Origin: Desulfofundulus thermobenzoicus
GTDB lineage: Bacteria; Bacillota; Desulfotomaculia; Desulfotomaculales; Desulfovirgulaceae
NCBI RefSeq assembly: GCF_009428905.1
Contig: NZ_WHYR01000006.1
Coordinates: 40,295 to 104,294, forward strand
Direction: 5' to 3'
DNA: 64,000 nucleotides
Part shown: in pieces, positions 34,371-43,787 of the stretch
How the letters are laid out: each line of letters starts with the position of its first letter
Numbering within the stretch: position 1 is the stretch's first letter
Notes under the pieces: generated by a model
Told to the model about the DNA's origin: nothing
Seen by the model: only the letters and a program-made list of their open reading frames with translations
The model's database searches: none
Program-made: the position numbers and the translations under genes

Positions 34371-35585
34371 TCAGGCTTCCGGCAGATCGTCATCAGGTTC
34401 CAGCACCGGTACAGACACCTGCACTGTATCCGGATACTTCAGCCCGGTACCGGTATTGAGCAACAGTACCTTTTCATCTCCATGCAGCCAGCCCTGTTCT
34501 TTCAATTTCAAGGCAGCTGCATAGGTAGCGGCTCCTTCAGGGCAGACAAACGCTCCTTCAACGGCGGCCAGTCGCCGCTGCGCGGCCAGAATTTCCGCAT
34601 CGTCAACGGCCACAGCACAACCGCCGGTTTCATAGATAGCCTTTAACACCAGGAAATCTCCCAGAGCCTTGGGCACATTGATGCCAAAGGCCACTGTATG
34701 CGCGTTCTGCCAGAACTGGGAATCCCCTTTTCTTTCCTGCCAGGCCTTGACGATGGGCGCACACCCGCTGGCTTGAACAGCCACCAGACGCGGCATTTTT
34801 TCACCGATCCAACCCATGGCCTGCAGTTCTTTAACGGCTTTATGAATACCGATGATGCCCACACCACCGCCCGTCGGGTAAATAATGACATCGGGCAATG
34901 ACCAGCCGAACTGTTCGGCGATTTCCAGCCCCATGGTTTTCTTGCCTTCAATCCGGTATGGTTCTTTCAGGGTGGAAGCGTCAAACCAGCCGTATCTGGA
35001 CACCGCCCGGCCGATTATTTTCCCCGCGTCGCTGATCAGCCCGTTGACCAGATAAAATTCGGCACCGGTGACGGCACATTCATTCCTGGTGATCATGGGA
35101 GCATCCGTGGGCATTACAATACAGGCCTTTAACCCCGCCCGGGCGGCATAGGTTGCCCAGGCACCGCCCGCATTGCCGTTGGTGGGCATGGCCAGCACCT
35201 TAATCCCCAATTCTCTGGCCCGGGAGACGCCCACAGCCGCGCCGCGGGCTTTAAAGGTACCCGAGGGGATAATCCCTTCATCTTTCAGGTAAAGTTGCTT
35301 CAACCCGTTCTCCGCCCCAATTTTCTTGAGAGGCACCACGGGGGTCATTCCTTCACCCAAAGAGACAATGTTGGTTTCGGAACGTACCGGCAACAGTTCC
35401 CGGTATCGCCACAGGGAGGGCACGCGCTGCAGCAGGTCATCCTTTTTCAGGACAGCGGCCGCCTTTGCCAGATCATAACGGGCCAGGAGCGGGGCGCCGC
35501 AGGAGCACAATTGGTGGGGCTGGTCCGGATCATAGGTTCTGGCGCATTTGGAACATTCCAGGTGGGTTAAATAGCTTTCCCGCAA
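34371..35585 (-). CDS. thrC: Threonine synthase 2
   Basis: The about 404-residue enzyme has an N-terminal zinc-ribbon region (CSKCARTYDPDQPHQLCSCG), the PLP Lys in PSGTFKARG, TNGNAGGAWATYAARAG for PLP phosphate, and TGGGVGIIGIHKA. Overall this is classical threonine synthase layout, longer than the copy at 29842. I place the start at TTG 35585, after GGGAGATGG; the upstream ATG at 35642 has no ribosome site and lies within the promoter. Its own sigma-A promoter (35645-35673) precedes it. Confidence 0.88.
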   Translation of the reverse strand: MRESYLTHLECSKCARTYDPDQPHQLCSCGAPLLARYDLAKAAAVLKKDDLLQRVPSLWRYRELLPVRSETNIVSLGEGMTPVVPLKKIGAENGLKQLYLKDEGIIPSGTFKARGAAVGVSRARELGIKVLAMPTNGNAGGAWATYAARAGLKACIVMPTDAPMITRNECAVTGAEFYLVNGLISDAGKIIGRAVSRYGWFDASTLKEPYRIEGKKTMGLEIAEQFGWSLPDVIIYPTGGGVGIIGIHKAVKELQAMGWIGEKMPRLVAVQASGCAPIVKAWQERKGDSQFWQNAHTVAFGINVPKALGDFLVLKAIYETGGCAVAVDDAEILAAQRRLAAVEGAFVCPEGAATYAAALKLKEQGWLHGDEKVLLLNTGTGLKYPDTVQVSVPVLEPDDDLPEA

Positions 35586-35644
35586 AGTTGACCATCTCCC
35601 ATTTTTTGTTTTATTAATACAATTTTGTTGTAATGCTTGCAAAA

Positions 35645-35673
35645 ATTTTAGTACAACATACCGTCCCTGTCAA
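35645..35673 (-). promoter_or_regulatory. Sigma-A promoter of threonine synthase 2
   Basis: On the minus strand TTGACA-N17-TAAAAT, a near-perfect promoter. An ATTGTATTAA half-site similar to the operators at 37312 and 45235 lies a little downstream (about 35615-35624). Confidence 0.75.
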
Positions 35674-35752
35674 TACCAAATTAAACTGCCCCCCGGTGGA
35701 TTATTCCGCAAACCGGATTAATACCGCCTTCAGCCCTGATTATGGCACCCGG

Positions 35753-37222
35753 TCAGGGCATCCGGCCGGTCAACCCGTTAAATCCACCTTTACCGGGACG
35801 ATGAAACAAAGTAAAATCCTCATGCAATCTCGATGACGGAATTCCCGGCTCAGTCAGGGCCCGGGGATCCAGCAGGGCCTCCACTTCTACGGGGGTGAGC
35901 AATCCTTTCTCCCCTAGCAGTTCCTTCACCGTTTTACCGGTATCCAGCACCTCGTGGGCCAGTTTACTTGCTTCCTCATAACCGATAACCGGACTCAGGG
36001 CTGTAATTACCCCTACACTTCTTTCCACCGCTTTCCGGCAATATTCCCGGTTAGCAGTGATTCCCGCCAGGCAGCGGGTGCGGAAAACATGGATGGCATT
36101 CCGGAGAATATCCAGGGATTGCAAGAGGTTAAAGGCAATGACAGGCTCCATGACGTTCAGCTCCAGCTGTCCTGCCTCCACGGCCAGGGCAATGGTTTGA
36201 TCGTTTCCCAGAACCTGGAAGGCCACCTGGTTTAACACCTCGGGGATCACCGGATTAACCTTGCCCGGCATAATGGACGAACCGGGCTGCATGGGCGGCA
36301 GGTTGATTTCATTCAAACCCGCCCGGGGACCGGAGGACATGAGCCTGATGTCATTGGCCATTTTGGACAGGGTGAGGGCCAGTACCCGCAGGGATCCCGA
36401 AAATGCCGCCAGAACGTCGGTGTTCTGGGTACCGTCCACCAGGTGTTCCACTCCCTTTACGGGAAATCCCGAAATCTCCCGCAGGTGATTTAAGGCCAGT
36501 TGAATATACTCTTTTTTGGCATTAAGACCCGTCCCCACGGCGGTGGCACCCAGGTTCACATCATATAGGGCCTCCATAGCCGACCGCACCCGGACCATGT
36601 CCCTCTTCACCGCCCGGGCGTAGGCGCCGAACTCCTGACCCAGGCGAATGGGTACGGCATCCTGCAGGTGCGTCCGGCCCACCTTGATCACATCATCAAA
36701 TTCGCCGGCTTTCTTCAAAAGTTGTTCTTCCAGGAAACGCAGTTCTTCAAGCAAGCGGTGGGCGAGCTTCAAACAGGCCAGGCGGATGGCGGTGGGGAAA
36801 ACATCGTTGGTGGATTGGGACATATTTACATGGTTATTGGGAGAAACCACCCGGTAATCCCCCTTGCGTCCGCCCAGCAATTCTATGGCCCGGTTAGCCA
36901 GGACCTCGTTCACATTCATATTCAGAGAGGTTCCGGCTCCGCCCTGGATTACATCCACCACAAACTGATCCGCCAGGGCGCCGGCCAGCACCTCGTCTGC
37001 CGCCCGGATAATGGCCCGGGCACGTTTTTCATCCAGGAGACCCACTTCCACATTGGCCATGGCTGCAGCCTTTTTCACCATCACCAGTGCCCGTACCAGT
37101 TCCGGATGGGGCCGGTAGCCGGTGATGGGGAAATTTTCCAAAGCCCGGAGGGTCTGAATGCCATAGTAAACTTGCTCCGGCACCTCACGCTCGCCAATGG
37201 GATCGTGCTCTACTCTGGGCAT
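35753..37222 (-). CDS. aspA: Aspartate ammonia-lyase
   Basis: The 489-residue protein has the fumarase/aspartase signature GSSIMPGKVNPVIPE (catalytic Ser in the SS loop), TSLNMNVNEVLANRA and SQSTNDVFPTA. The length and the start (MPRVEHDPIGEREVP) match AspA, which converts aspartate to fumarate and ammonia; related fumarases are slightly shorter. I moved the start from 37339 to ATG 37222, preceded by GGGGGAG. It feeds aspartate carbon to fumarate, linking the transporter/racemase cluster to malic enzyme. Its promoter carries a TTGTATACAA operator. Confidence 0.93.
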   Translation of the reverse strand: MPRVEHDPIGEREVPEQVYYGIQTLRALENFPITGYRPHPELVRALVMVKKAAAMANVEVGLLDEKRARAIIRAADEVLAGALADQFVVDVIQGGAGTSLNMNVNEVLANRAIELLGGRKGDYRVVSPNNHVNMSQSTNDVFPTAIRLACLKLAHRLLEELRFLEEQLLKKAGEFDDVIKVGRTHLQDAVPIRLGQEFGAYARAVKRDMVRVRSAMEALYDVNLGATAVGTGLNAKKEYIQLALNHLREISGFPVKGVEHLVDGTQNTDVLAAFSGSLRVLALTLSKMANDIRLMSSGPRAGLNEINLPPMQPGSSIMPGKVNPVIPEVLNQVAFQVLGNDQTIALAVEAGQLELNVMEPVIAFNLLQSLDILRNAIHVFRTRCLAGITANREYCRKAVERSVGVITALSPVIGYEEASKLAHEVLDTGKTVKELLGEKGLLTPVEVEALLDPRALTEPGIPSSRLHEDFTLFHRPGKGGFNGLTGRMP

Positions 37223-37311
37223 GTCTTTTCTCCCCCTTGTTCCTGACAGATTTAATCCCCCACTTACGGGAGATTGAAAACCAATATATACAATATACTG
37301 AACCCTGCATA

Positions 37312-37350
37312 TTGTATACAACATTATATAACTAACCATATTATTGTCAA
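37312..37350 (-). promoter_or_regulatory. aspA promoter with TTGTATACAA operator
   Basis: Minus strand: TTGACA (37345-37350), 16-nt spacer, TATAAT (37323-37328), then the perfect palindrome TTGTATACAA at 37312-37321 over the likely start. A related AATATATACAATAT lies at about 37284-37297. The same palindrome core occurs at the malic enzyme promoter (45235-45244). Confidence 0.75.
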
Positions 37351-37404
37351 GGGGGAAAAAGGAAATGTATTCAGGAAATCACCGGGGCAGGGGTCCGGTA
37401 TGGC

Positions 37405-38088
37405 CTACAACAACCGGTACCCCACCCCGGGCTCGGTGATGATATGCCGGGGCCGGGACGGGTCGGCCTCGATCTTCCGGCGCAGCTGGCCGACATAAAC
37501 CCGCAGGTAGTGGATATCGCTTTCACTGCCGGGCCCCCAGACGGCCCGTAAAAGCTGCCGGTGGGTGAGCACCTTTCCGGCGTGAATGGCCAGATTTTTG
37601 AGCAGCTCGTATTCGGTGGGGGTCAGCTTGACTTCCCGGTCTTCCACCGCCACCCGGCGGCCGGCCAGATCGATCACCAGGTCACCGAACCGAAGGACCG
37701 GCTCCTTTTCCATCCCCGCCGCGTGGCGCAGGGCCGCCCTGATGCGGGCCAGCAGCTCCCCCATGCCGAAGGGCTTGGTCACATAATCGTCGGCTCCCGC
37801 GTCCAGGGCCACGATTTTATCCCTTTCCTGTTCCCTTACCGAAAGGATAATCACCGGTACCCGGGACCACTCCCGCAGCCGGCGGAGCACTTCCAGGCCG
37901 TCCAGGTCGGGCAGGCCCAGATCCAGGATGACCAGGTCCGGCCGGAAGGTCGCTGCTTTTACCAGGCCCTCCTGCCCCCCCGGGGCCTCCTCCACCTCAT
38001 AACCGTAACCCGTCAGGGCCACCTGTAAAAGGCGCCGGATCTGCCTTTCGTCGTCAACCACCAGAATGCGCGCTCCTTTAGTTTCCAT
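37405..38088 (-). CDS. kdpE: KdpE response regulator
   Basis: The 227-residue OmpR-type regulator has a receiver (VVDDERQ; phospho-Asp in LVILDLGLPDLDG, about residue 57; Lys in VTKPFGMGELLARI) and a winged-helix DNA-binding domain (LTPTEYELLKNLAIHAGKVLT ... YLRVYVGQLRRKIE). The KdpE-like core and position after kdpD support the call. ATG 38088 overlaps kdpD by 11 nt. With the Kdp pump lost, kimA is the likely remaining target. Confidence 0.93.
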   Translation of the reverse strand: METKGARILVVDDERQIRRLLQVALTGYGYEVEEAPGGQEGLVKAATFRPDLVILDLGLPDLDGLEVLRRLREWSRVPVIILSVREQERDKIVALDAGADDYVTKPFGMGELLARIRAALRHAAGMEKEPVLRFGDLVIDLAGRRVAVEDREVKLTPTEYELLKNLAIHAGKVLTHRQLLRAVWGPGSESDIHYLRVYVGQLRRKIEADPSRPRHIITEPGVGYRLL

Positions 38089-40801
38089 GCCCGTGATCAG
38101 CACCTTCCGCCGGAACCTCGCCCGGAGCGGCTTCACCCAGGGGCAGAACAAAGGTGATCACCACACCCCCGGCGGGATGGTTGGCCGCCCAGATCCTCCC
38201 CCCGTGGGCTTCGATGATGCCCTTGCAGATGGCCAGTCCCAAACCGGTGCCGCTGACCAGCCGGGGTGACTGCAGCCGGTAGAATTTATCAAAAATGCGC
38301 CCCAGGTCCTCTTCCGGGATGTGCTGGCCCCGGTCGGCCACCGCCACCGCCAGCTCTTCGCCCTCCCGCCGGGCGGCAATGGTGATTTCACTTCCCGGTT
38401 CGGAATACTTCAGGGCGTTGTCCAGAAGATTGACCAGCACCTGCTCAATGAGCATAAAGTCGGCCTGCACCAGGGGCAGATCGGGCTGCAGGTCGATTTG
38501 CAGGGGACGGGAACGCAGTTCACCCAGCCGGCCCACGGCCACCCCGATGATATCCTGCATGTCACACCATTCTTTGCGCAGGGACAGCAGGCCGCTTTCC
38601 AGACGGGCCATATCCAGCAGATTGTTCACAAACCGGTTCATGCGCAAGGCTCCCTGCTTGATGGTCTGCAGCAGATCCCGGCGGGCGGCCGGATCATATA
38701 CGTCGCCACCCTCCAGAAGGCCGGTCACCGCTCCGATAATGGAAGCCAGGGGGGTGCGCAGATCGTGGGAAAGGGAGTTGAACAGGGCCGTGCGCAGCCG
38801 TTCCGATTCGGCCAGCATCCGGGCCACCCGGGCCTTTTCCGCCAGCTGGATGCGGGTCACCGCCAGGGCGGCCAGGCCGGCGAAGGCTTCCAGCAAGCGC
38901 ACCTGCTCCGGGTGCAGGTAGCGTTCCCGGTCGCCGGTATGGACACCCAGCACACCCCGCACCTCCTCCCCCGCGCGCAGGGGCAGGTAAAGTCCGGCCG
39001 AGGCGCTCAAGGTATCCGTTCCCCGGCCGGCCATGACCCCCCGTTCAAAAACCCAGGTGGCCACCGCCCGCTCACTTTCATCCAGGGAATCCACCAACCC
39101 GGGCGATGAGGCGGCCCTTACGGCCAGCCGGCCGTTTTCATCGGGCAAAAGCACCATCACCTGTCCTTCCACGGTTTCGGCCACCTTCCGGGCCACGCTT
39201 TCCAGAACCGGCTCCAGCTCGGAGACGGCGGCAATTTCCCGGCTTAAAGCATATAGGGCGGCCGTTCTGGCCTCCCGCCGGCGGGAAAGCCGTGCCTGCT
39301 CCTGCAGCCGGCTGGACAGGGTGCCGGTGAACAGGGCCACCAGCAGGAAAATAACAAAACTGATCAGGTAACGCAGGTCGGCCACGGTAAAGCTGAAAGT
39401 AGGCGGTACGAAAAGAAAATCAAAGGCCAGCACACCCACCAGCGCCGCCAGGACGGCCGGTCCCGTTCCCCATTTTACGGCGCCGGCCAGCACGGGCAAA
39501 AGAAACATGAGGGCAACGTTCACCGGACCCAGGAAAGTCCTGAAGGAAGCAGCGCAAAGAGTGACCAGGAACATCAGGACCATGATTCCGGCATAGGGCA
39601 GCAGCGGGGCGGGCGGACGCCTGGTTACTCCCGGCGCCCGGGGCACCTGCCGCTCCCGGCCGGGCTTGCCGGGAATGACGTGCACGCTGATGCCTTCACT
39701 GTGCCGGATGACCTTATCCACCACCGAACCGTGCAGCCATTCCCACAGCCGGGAGTGCAGGGGCTTGCCGATGATGATCTGGGATATGTTCCGTTTCCGG
39801 GCCAGTTCCAGCAATTCTTCCGCCACGTCCTGGCCGGTGAGGCTGATGGTTTCCGCCCCCAGTTCCTCGGCCAGGCGCAAATTTTTCGCCAGGCGGTCCC
39901 TTTCCGCCTCACCGGCGGGAAAACGGCGGGGAGCCTCCACATATACGGCCAGCCACTCGGCCTGCAGGCCCTCGGCCATCCGCCGGGCGATGCGGATCAG
40001 CCGGGCGGAAAAGGGGCTGGGGCTCACACAGACCATCACCCGTTCCCCGGCGGGCCAGGGGCCGGGAATGCCGTGGGCACGCATGTAGGTTTCCACCTGG
40101 CGGTCCACCCGCCGGGCGGCGTAGCGCAGGGCCAGTTCCCGCAGGGCGTTGATGTTGCCCGGGCGAAAGAATTTGCGCAGGGCCTCCGCCGCCTGGCCGG
40201 GCACATAAACCTTGCCGTCTTTCAGCCGCTGGATCAACTCTTCCGGCGGGATATCCACCAGCTGGATGCGGGCGGCCTCCAGCACCCGGTCCGGCACCGT
40301 CTCCCGCACCTGCACACCCGTAATCTGGGCCACGATATCGTTCAGACTTTCCAGATGCTGGATATTCAAAGTGGTATAGACATCAATGCCGGCGGCCAGC
40401 AGCTCTTCCACGTCCTGGTAGCGCCGCACATGCCGGGACCCGGGAATATTGGTATGGGCCAGCTCATCCACCAGGGCCAGGGCGGGCCGGCGGGTCAGCA
40501 GGGCATCCAGATCCATTTCGGCAAATTCCCTGCCCCGGTAGACCAGGCGGCGGGGCGGGATCACCGGCAGCCCTTCTAAAAGGGCTGCCGTTTCCGCCCG
40601 GCCGTGGGTTTCCACCCACCCCACCACCACGTCCACCCCTTCGGCCAGCCTGTCCCGGGCCGCTTCCAGCATGGCGTAGGTTTTACCCACCCCGGCGGCC
40701 GCGCCGAGGAAAACCGTCAGCCTTCCCCGGCCTTCCTCTTCCAGGCTGACCAGCAGGCTGTCGGGATCGGGCCGTTTATCCTTTTCCATTTGGGCGGTCA
40801 C
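38078..40801 (-). CDS. kdpD: KdpD sensor histidine kinase
   Basis: The 907-residue protein keeps the full KdpD plan: N-terminal KdpD domain with Walker A-like GAAAGVGKTYAML, a Usp domain (about 255-375), four helices (about 405-500), a GAF-like region, HisKA (SLSHDLRTPLAS) and HATPase. In other Firmicutes the Usp domain binds c-di-AMP. Its target operon kdpFABC survives only as scars upstream (41289-41650). It overlaps kdpE and the CBS gene end, so they are one transcript. Confidence 0.95.
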   Translation of the reverse strand: MTAQMEKDKRPDPDSLLVSLEEEGRGRLTVFLGAAAGVGKTYAMLEAARDRLAEGVDVVVGWVETHGRAETAALLEGLPVIPPRRLVYRGREFAEMDLDALLTRRPALALVDELAHTNIPGSRHVRRYQDVEELLAAGIDVYTTLNIQHLESLNDIVAQITGVQVRETVPDRVLEAARIQLVDIPPEELIQRLKDGKVYVPGQAAEALRKFFRPGNINALRELALRYAARRVDRQVETYMRAHGIPGPWPAGERVMVCVSPSPFSARLIRIARRMAEGLQAEWLAVYVEAPRRFPAGEAERDRLAKNLRLAEELGAETISLTGQDVAEELLELARKRNISQIIIGKPLHSRLWEWLHGSVVDKVIRHSEGISVHVIPGKPGRERQVPRAPGVTRRPPAPLLPYAGIMVLMFLVTLCAASFRTFLGPVNVALMFLLPVLAGAVKWGTGPAVLAALVGVLAFDFLFVPPTFSFTVADLRYLISFVIFLLVALFTGTLSSRLQEQARLSRRREARTAALYALSREIAAVSELEPVLESVARKVAETVEGQVMVLLPDENGRLAVRAASSPGLVDSLDESERAVATWVFERGVMAGRGTDTLSASAGLYLPLRAGEEVRGVLGVHTGDRERYLHPEQVRLLEAFAGLAALAVTRIQLAEKARVARMLAESERLRTALFNSLSHDLRTPLASIIGAVTGLLEGGDVYDPAARRDLLQTIKQGALRMNRFVNNLLDMARLESGLLSLRKEWCDMQDIIGVAVGRLGELRSRPLQIDLQPDLPLVQADFMLIEQVLVNLLDNALKYSEPGSEITIAARREGEELAVAVADRGQHIPEEDLGRIFDKFYRLQSPRLVSGTGLGLAICKGIIEAHGGRIWAANHPAGGVVITFVLPLGEAAPGEVPAEGADHGHGN

Positions 40802-41211
40802 CTGTTATCGGATTTGAAAAACCGCAAACAATATTCAATGATTTCCCTTCTCCTGACAATACCAATAAATATCCCCTGATCATCCACCACGGGTACAAAA
40901 CTCTGCTTAACGGCCAGGGAAATCAGGTCTTCTATGTGCGTATCGATACTGACACATTGGTTTTGAACATGCTGGGGTATGTCTTTTAAAAGGATTTTTT
41001 CCGCATCCTTCAAGCAGAAACCCGGTATGTTTTTCAATTTCCAGAGCAGATCTCCTTCGGTGATGGTCCCGCTGTACCTGCCTTCCTCATCAACCAGCGG
41101 AACGGCGGTATAGCGGTGGTGCTCCATTCTTTCCATGGCCTGCCGCATGGTGGAGCGGGGTGATAAATAGACCACTTCCTTTTTGGGCAATAGAAAGAAA
41201 GCAATATTCAA
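40798..41211 (-). CDS. Two-CBS-domain protein (DarB/CbpB-like)
   Basis: The about 137-residue protein has two CBS domains, visible as MRQAMERMEHHRYTAVPLVDEEG plus ITEGDLLW and CVSIDTHIEDLISLAVKQS plus VPVVDDQGIFIGIVRRREI. The layout resembles DarB/CbpB, a c-di-AMP receptor in Bacillus (RYTAVPLVD, LLKDIPQ, GIFIGIVRRR echo it). TTG 41211 follows AGGAGGG and replaces ATG 41274. Its place between kimA/kdp scars and kdpD suggests nucleotide sensing in potassium control. The ligand is inferred. Confidence 0.75.
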   Translation of the reverse strand: MNIAFFLLPKKEVVYLSPRSTMRQAMERMEHHRYTAVPLVDEEGRYSGTITEGDLLWKLKNIPGFCLKDAEKILLKDIPQHVQNQCVSIDTHIEDLISLAVKQSFVPVVDDQGIFIGIVRRREIIEYCLRFFKSDNR

Positions 41212-41288
41212 TTCCTTCCCTCCTTCGCCGGGGACGGACATGCCCGGGCCGGCAGGGCCCTTCCCCGGCTTCAAAGGGGCCTGCCGGT

Positions 41289-41650
41289 CTATTGCAGTCC
41301 GTCCAGGGCCATGTTCAACAGCAGCACATTTACCCTGGGCTCACCCAGCACACCCAGCTGCCGCCCTTCGATATGCCTCTCCACCAGTTCCCGTACCTTT
41401 GCTTCAGGCAGTTGCCTGGCCCGGCCCACCCGGGGCACCTGCAGGAAGGCGGCCGCAGGGCTGATATGGGGGTCCAGGCCGCCGGCGGAAGCGGTGACCG
41501 GGTCGGCGGGCACAGCAGCCGCCGGGTCCAGGGTGTTTTCCTCCCTGCCTGTTAATTTCCACATAACCCGGTCATCTCCCTTTCTTTTATGAGCAGAATG
41601 CTGCGCCCTTCCGGCGCCCCGTCGGCCAGGGAGGCCAGCCGGGCCGCTCG
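41289..41650 (-). pseudogene. kdpC: kdpB-kdpC scar (remnant of the Kdp pump)
   Basis: The C-terminal half of KdpC is still open (41289-41564): [20 protein letters not shown], then [20 protein letters not shown] and [11 protein letters not shown]. Just upstream in another frame (about 41578-41650) is a KdpB piece, [18 protein letters not shown], that matches the conserved AxLASLADETPEGRSI block. KdpF, KdpA and most of KdpB and KdpC are missing. The start codon at 41564 (GTG/ATG region overlapping the KdpB piece) makes translation possible but the product would lack the KdpC membrane helix. Confidence 0.85.
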
Positions 41651-41672
41651 GCCAACCAGAAATGGTGGCCCC

Positions 41673-43514
41673 TTACTTCTGTAGATGGAAAGGCACCACA
41701 GTAACCACCACGTCCTGGTGGAAGATGAAATAAGTCCGCAGGAACCAGCCGGTCTGGTTGTGCAATAAACGGTGCCACCACCTGCGGGTTTCAAATTCCG
41801 GAATAAGTATGGTAATAAAATCGCCGGGCTGGCATTTTCTACGCAACTGGTTGACAAAGTCGACTATTGGTTCCAGAATTGTACGGTATGGCGAAAAACG
41901 GACAATCAGTTCCACGCCCGGGTCCCAGCGCTGCCACTTTTCACGAACTTCCCGGCTGCTTTCTTCGTCCACACCTACATACAGGGCAATGATTTCTGAG
42001 GATATAAGACGGGCATAGGCCAGGGTGTTTTCCACCACCCGGTTGACACCGGCAACGGGCACCACCACCAGATTCCTGCCGGCAGGACGCCTTCTACTCC
42101 CGCCCCCGTAGCTTTCTCCGGGCAACCGCAATTGTTCCCGCATGTCCTGGTAGTGGCGGTATATTTTTTGAAACATGGCAATCAAGAGCGGAATGGCAAC
42201 GGCCACCAGCCAGGCTCCGTAAATGAATTTGGTTACGGCGATAATGATTACCACAATGGCGGTGGTAACGGCACCAATGCCATTGATCAGTGCCCGGAAC
42301 TGCCAGCCGGTGCCTCTTTCACGCCGCCAGTGGATAACCATGCCCGTCTGGGCGATGGTGAAGGAAAGAAATACTCCCAGGGCATAAAGGGAAATCAGGT
42401 GGCCGGTGTTGCCGTAATAGGCGAGGATGAACATGGCTGCCACCACGGATAGCAAAACAATGCCGTTGGAAAAAACCAGGCGGTCGCCCCGGGCCGCCAG
42501 GTAGCGCGGCATGTAGCCGTCCCGGGCCAGCAGGGAAAGAAGCGGCGGTAGTCCGTTGTACGCGGTGTTTGCCGCCAGATAGAGGATTAACATAGTGGTA
42601 ATCTGTATGTAGTAGTAGCCCCAGTTATGGCCCAGTATGGCGAAAGCCAGCTGGGAAAGCATGGTTTGATCGGCCTGCGGAAGAAGGTGATAGCGCATAT
42701 ACAGGAAGGCAATGCCGCCGAACATCAATCCCAGAATCAGGGCCATAATAAAAGTAGTCTTACGGGCGTTTTCCACTTCCGGGGGCTGAAACATGGTCAC
42801 GCCGTTAGAAATGGCTTCCACTCCGGTCATGGAGCTGCACCCGCTGGCAAATGCCCGTAAAATGACAAAAAGGGTGAAACCGTCCCAGGCAAACTTCATC
42901 GAAGCGGGAGGCAGAAAGGCCCCTCTTCCTGCAAGAGCCTGATAAAACCCAACAGCCACCAGGATCAAAATGCCAAATATAAAACCATAGGTCGGGAACA
43001 CAAAGACCGTTGATGATTCCCGGACACCGCGCAGGTTGATTAACATGAGCAGGCCGAAAAGCACACCCAGGTCAATAACAGTGCGGTAGGGAACAAGCAA
43101 CGGGAAGGCCGAAATGATGGCATCAGTACCGGATGAAATACTCACGGCCACGGTCAAGGTATAATCGATAAACAAAGATGCCGCGGCAACAAGAGCAACG
43201 GTTTCACCCAGGTTTTTTTTAGCCACCGAGTAAGAACCGCCGCCACCCGGGTTGGCCCGGGCCACCTGGGCGTATGAGATACTGACAATGACCAGCAAAA
43301 CGAGGATGGCGACGGCAATGGGAGCTGTAAACCCGTATAAGGCGGCTCCAGCGGCCGTCAAAACGGCAATGATCTGCTCCGGACCGTAGGCCACCGATGA
43401 AAGGGCGTCCGACGAAAAGATGGCCAGCGCCTTCCAAACGGGCAGTTTCTCCCGTACCAGACTCTGGTTGGGCAGCGGCGCACCGATCAATAACCTTTTT
43501 AAAGTTCTCAACAT
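41673..43514 (-). CDS. kimA: KimA-type potassium importer (APC superfamily)
   Basis: The about 613-residue protein has 12 helices plus a cytosolic tail of about 140 residues. It matches KimA (formerly YdaO): SSDALSSVAYGPEQI, NPGGGGSYSVAKKNLGE, TAYNGLPPLLSLLARDGYMPR, and a Usp-like end (LYVGVDEESSREVREKW, LIPEFETRRWWHRLLHNQTG). KimA imports potassium with protons and is inhibited by c-di-AMP in Bacillus. ATG 43514 is close to AGGAGAG and matches the family start (LLIGAPLPNQ); the longer frame to 43682 is leader. It is the first gene of the unit leading to kdpDE. Confidence 0.92.
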   Translation of the reverse strand: MLRTLKRLLIGAPLPNQSLVREKLPVWKALAIFSSDALSSVAYGPEQIIAVLTAAGAALYGFTAPIAVAILVLLVIVSISYAQVARANPGGGGSYSVAKKNLGETVALVAAASLFIDYTLTVAVSISSGTDAIISAFPLLVPYRTVIDLGVLFGLLMLINLRGVRESSTVFVFPTYGFIFGILILVAVGFYQALAGRGAFLPPASMKFAWDGFTLFVILRAFASGCSSMTGVEAISNGVTMFQPPEVENARKTTFIMALILGLMFGGIAFLYMRYHLLPQADQTMLSQLAFAILGHNWGYYYIQITTMLILYLAANTAYNGLPPLLSLLARDGYMPRYLAARGDRLVFSNGIVLLSVVAAMFILAYYGNTGHLISLYALGVFLSFTIAQTGMVIHWRRERGTGWQFRALINGIGAVTTAIVVIIIAVTKFIYGAWLVAVAIPLLIAMFQKIYRHYQDMREQLRLPGESYGGGSRRRPAGRNLVVVPVAGVNRVVENTLAYARLISSEIIALYVGVDEESSREVREKWQRWDPGVELIVRFSPYRTILEPIVDFVNQLRRKCQPGDFITILIPEFETRRWWHRLLHNQTGWFLRTYFIFHQDVVVTVVPFHLQK

Positions 43515-43691
43515 CTCTCCTGTTAACCCCTCACTTCTACTCTCATTTGGACCAAAAAACCTCCCGCACAAAACCACCGCTTCCACTAATGAAACCGGCT
43601 CAAGGTGCTGGTGCTTCCCCCCTCCTGCATTAAAACAAATTCTATTTAAGTTCATTTCAAGACCGCGTTCTCGAACAGTCAAAAGCTGGTT

Positions 43692-43724
43692 TTACTTATT
43701 TTCTCCCAAAACAAATGCTTTCAT
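43692..43724 (-). CDS. Candidate 10-residue leader peptide upstream of kimA
   Basis: ATG 43724 lies 8 nt after a strong GAGGAG site (43735-43740) and encodes MKAFVLGENK before TAA. It is followed by about 180 nt of untranslated leader before kimA. The strong ribosome site is hard to explain otherwise; it may couple translation to control of kimA. There is no direct support beyond the site. Confidence 0.4.
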   Translation of the reverse strand: MKAFVLGENK

Positions 43725-43787
43725 AGTCTTTCACTCCTCTTTACCCGCATGTAATCAATGCCCGCACCCCTTCCCCGGACAGCTCTG

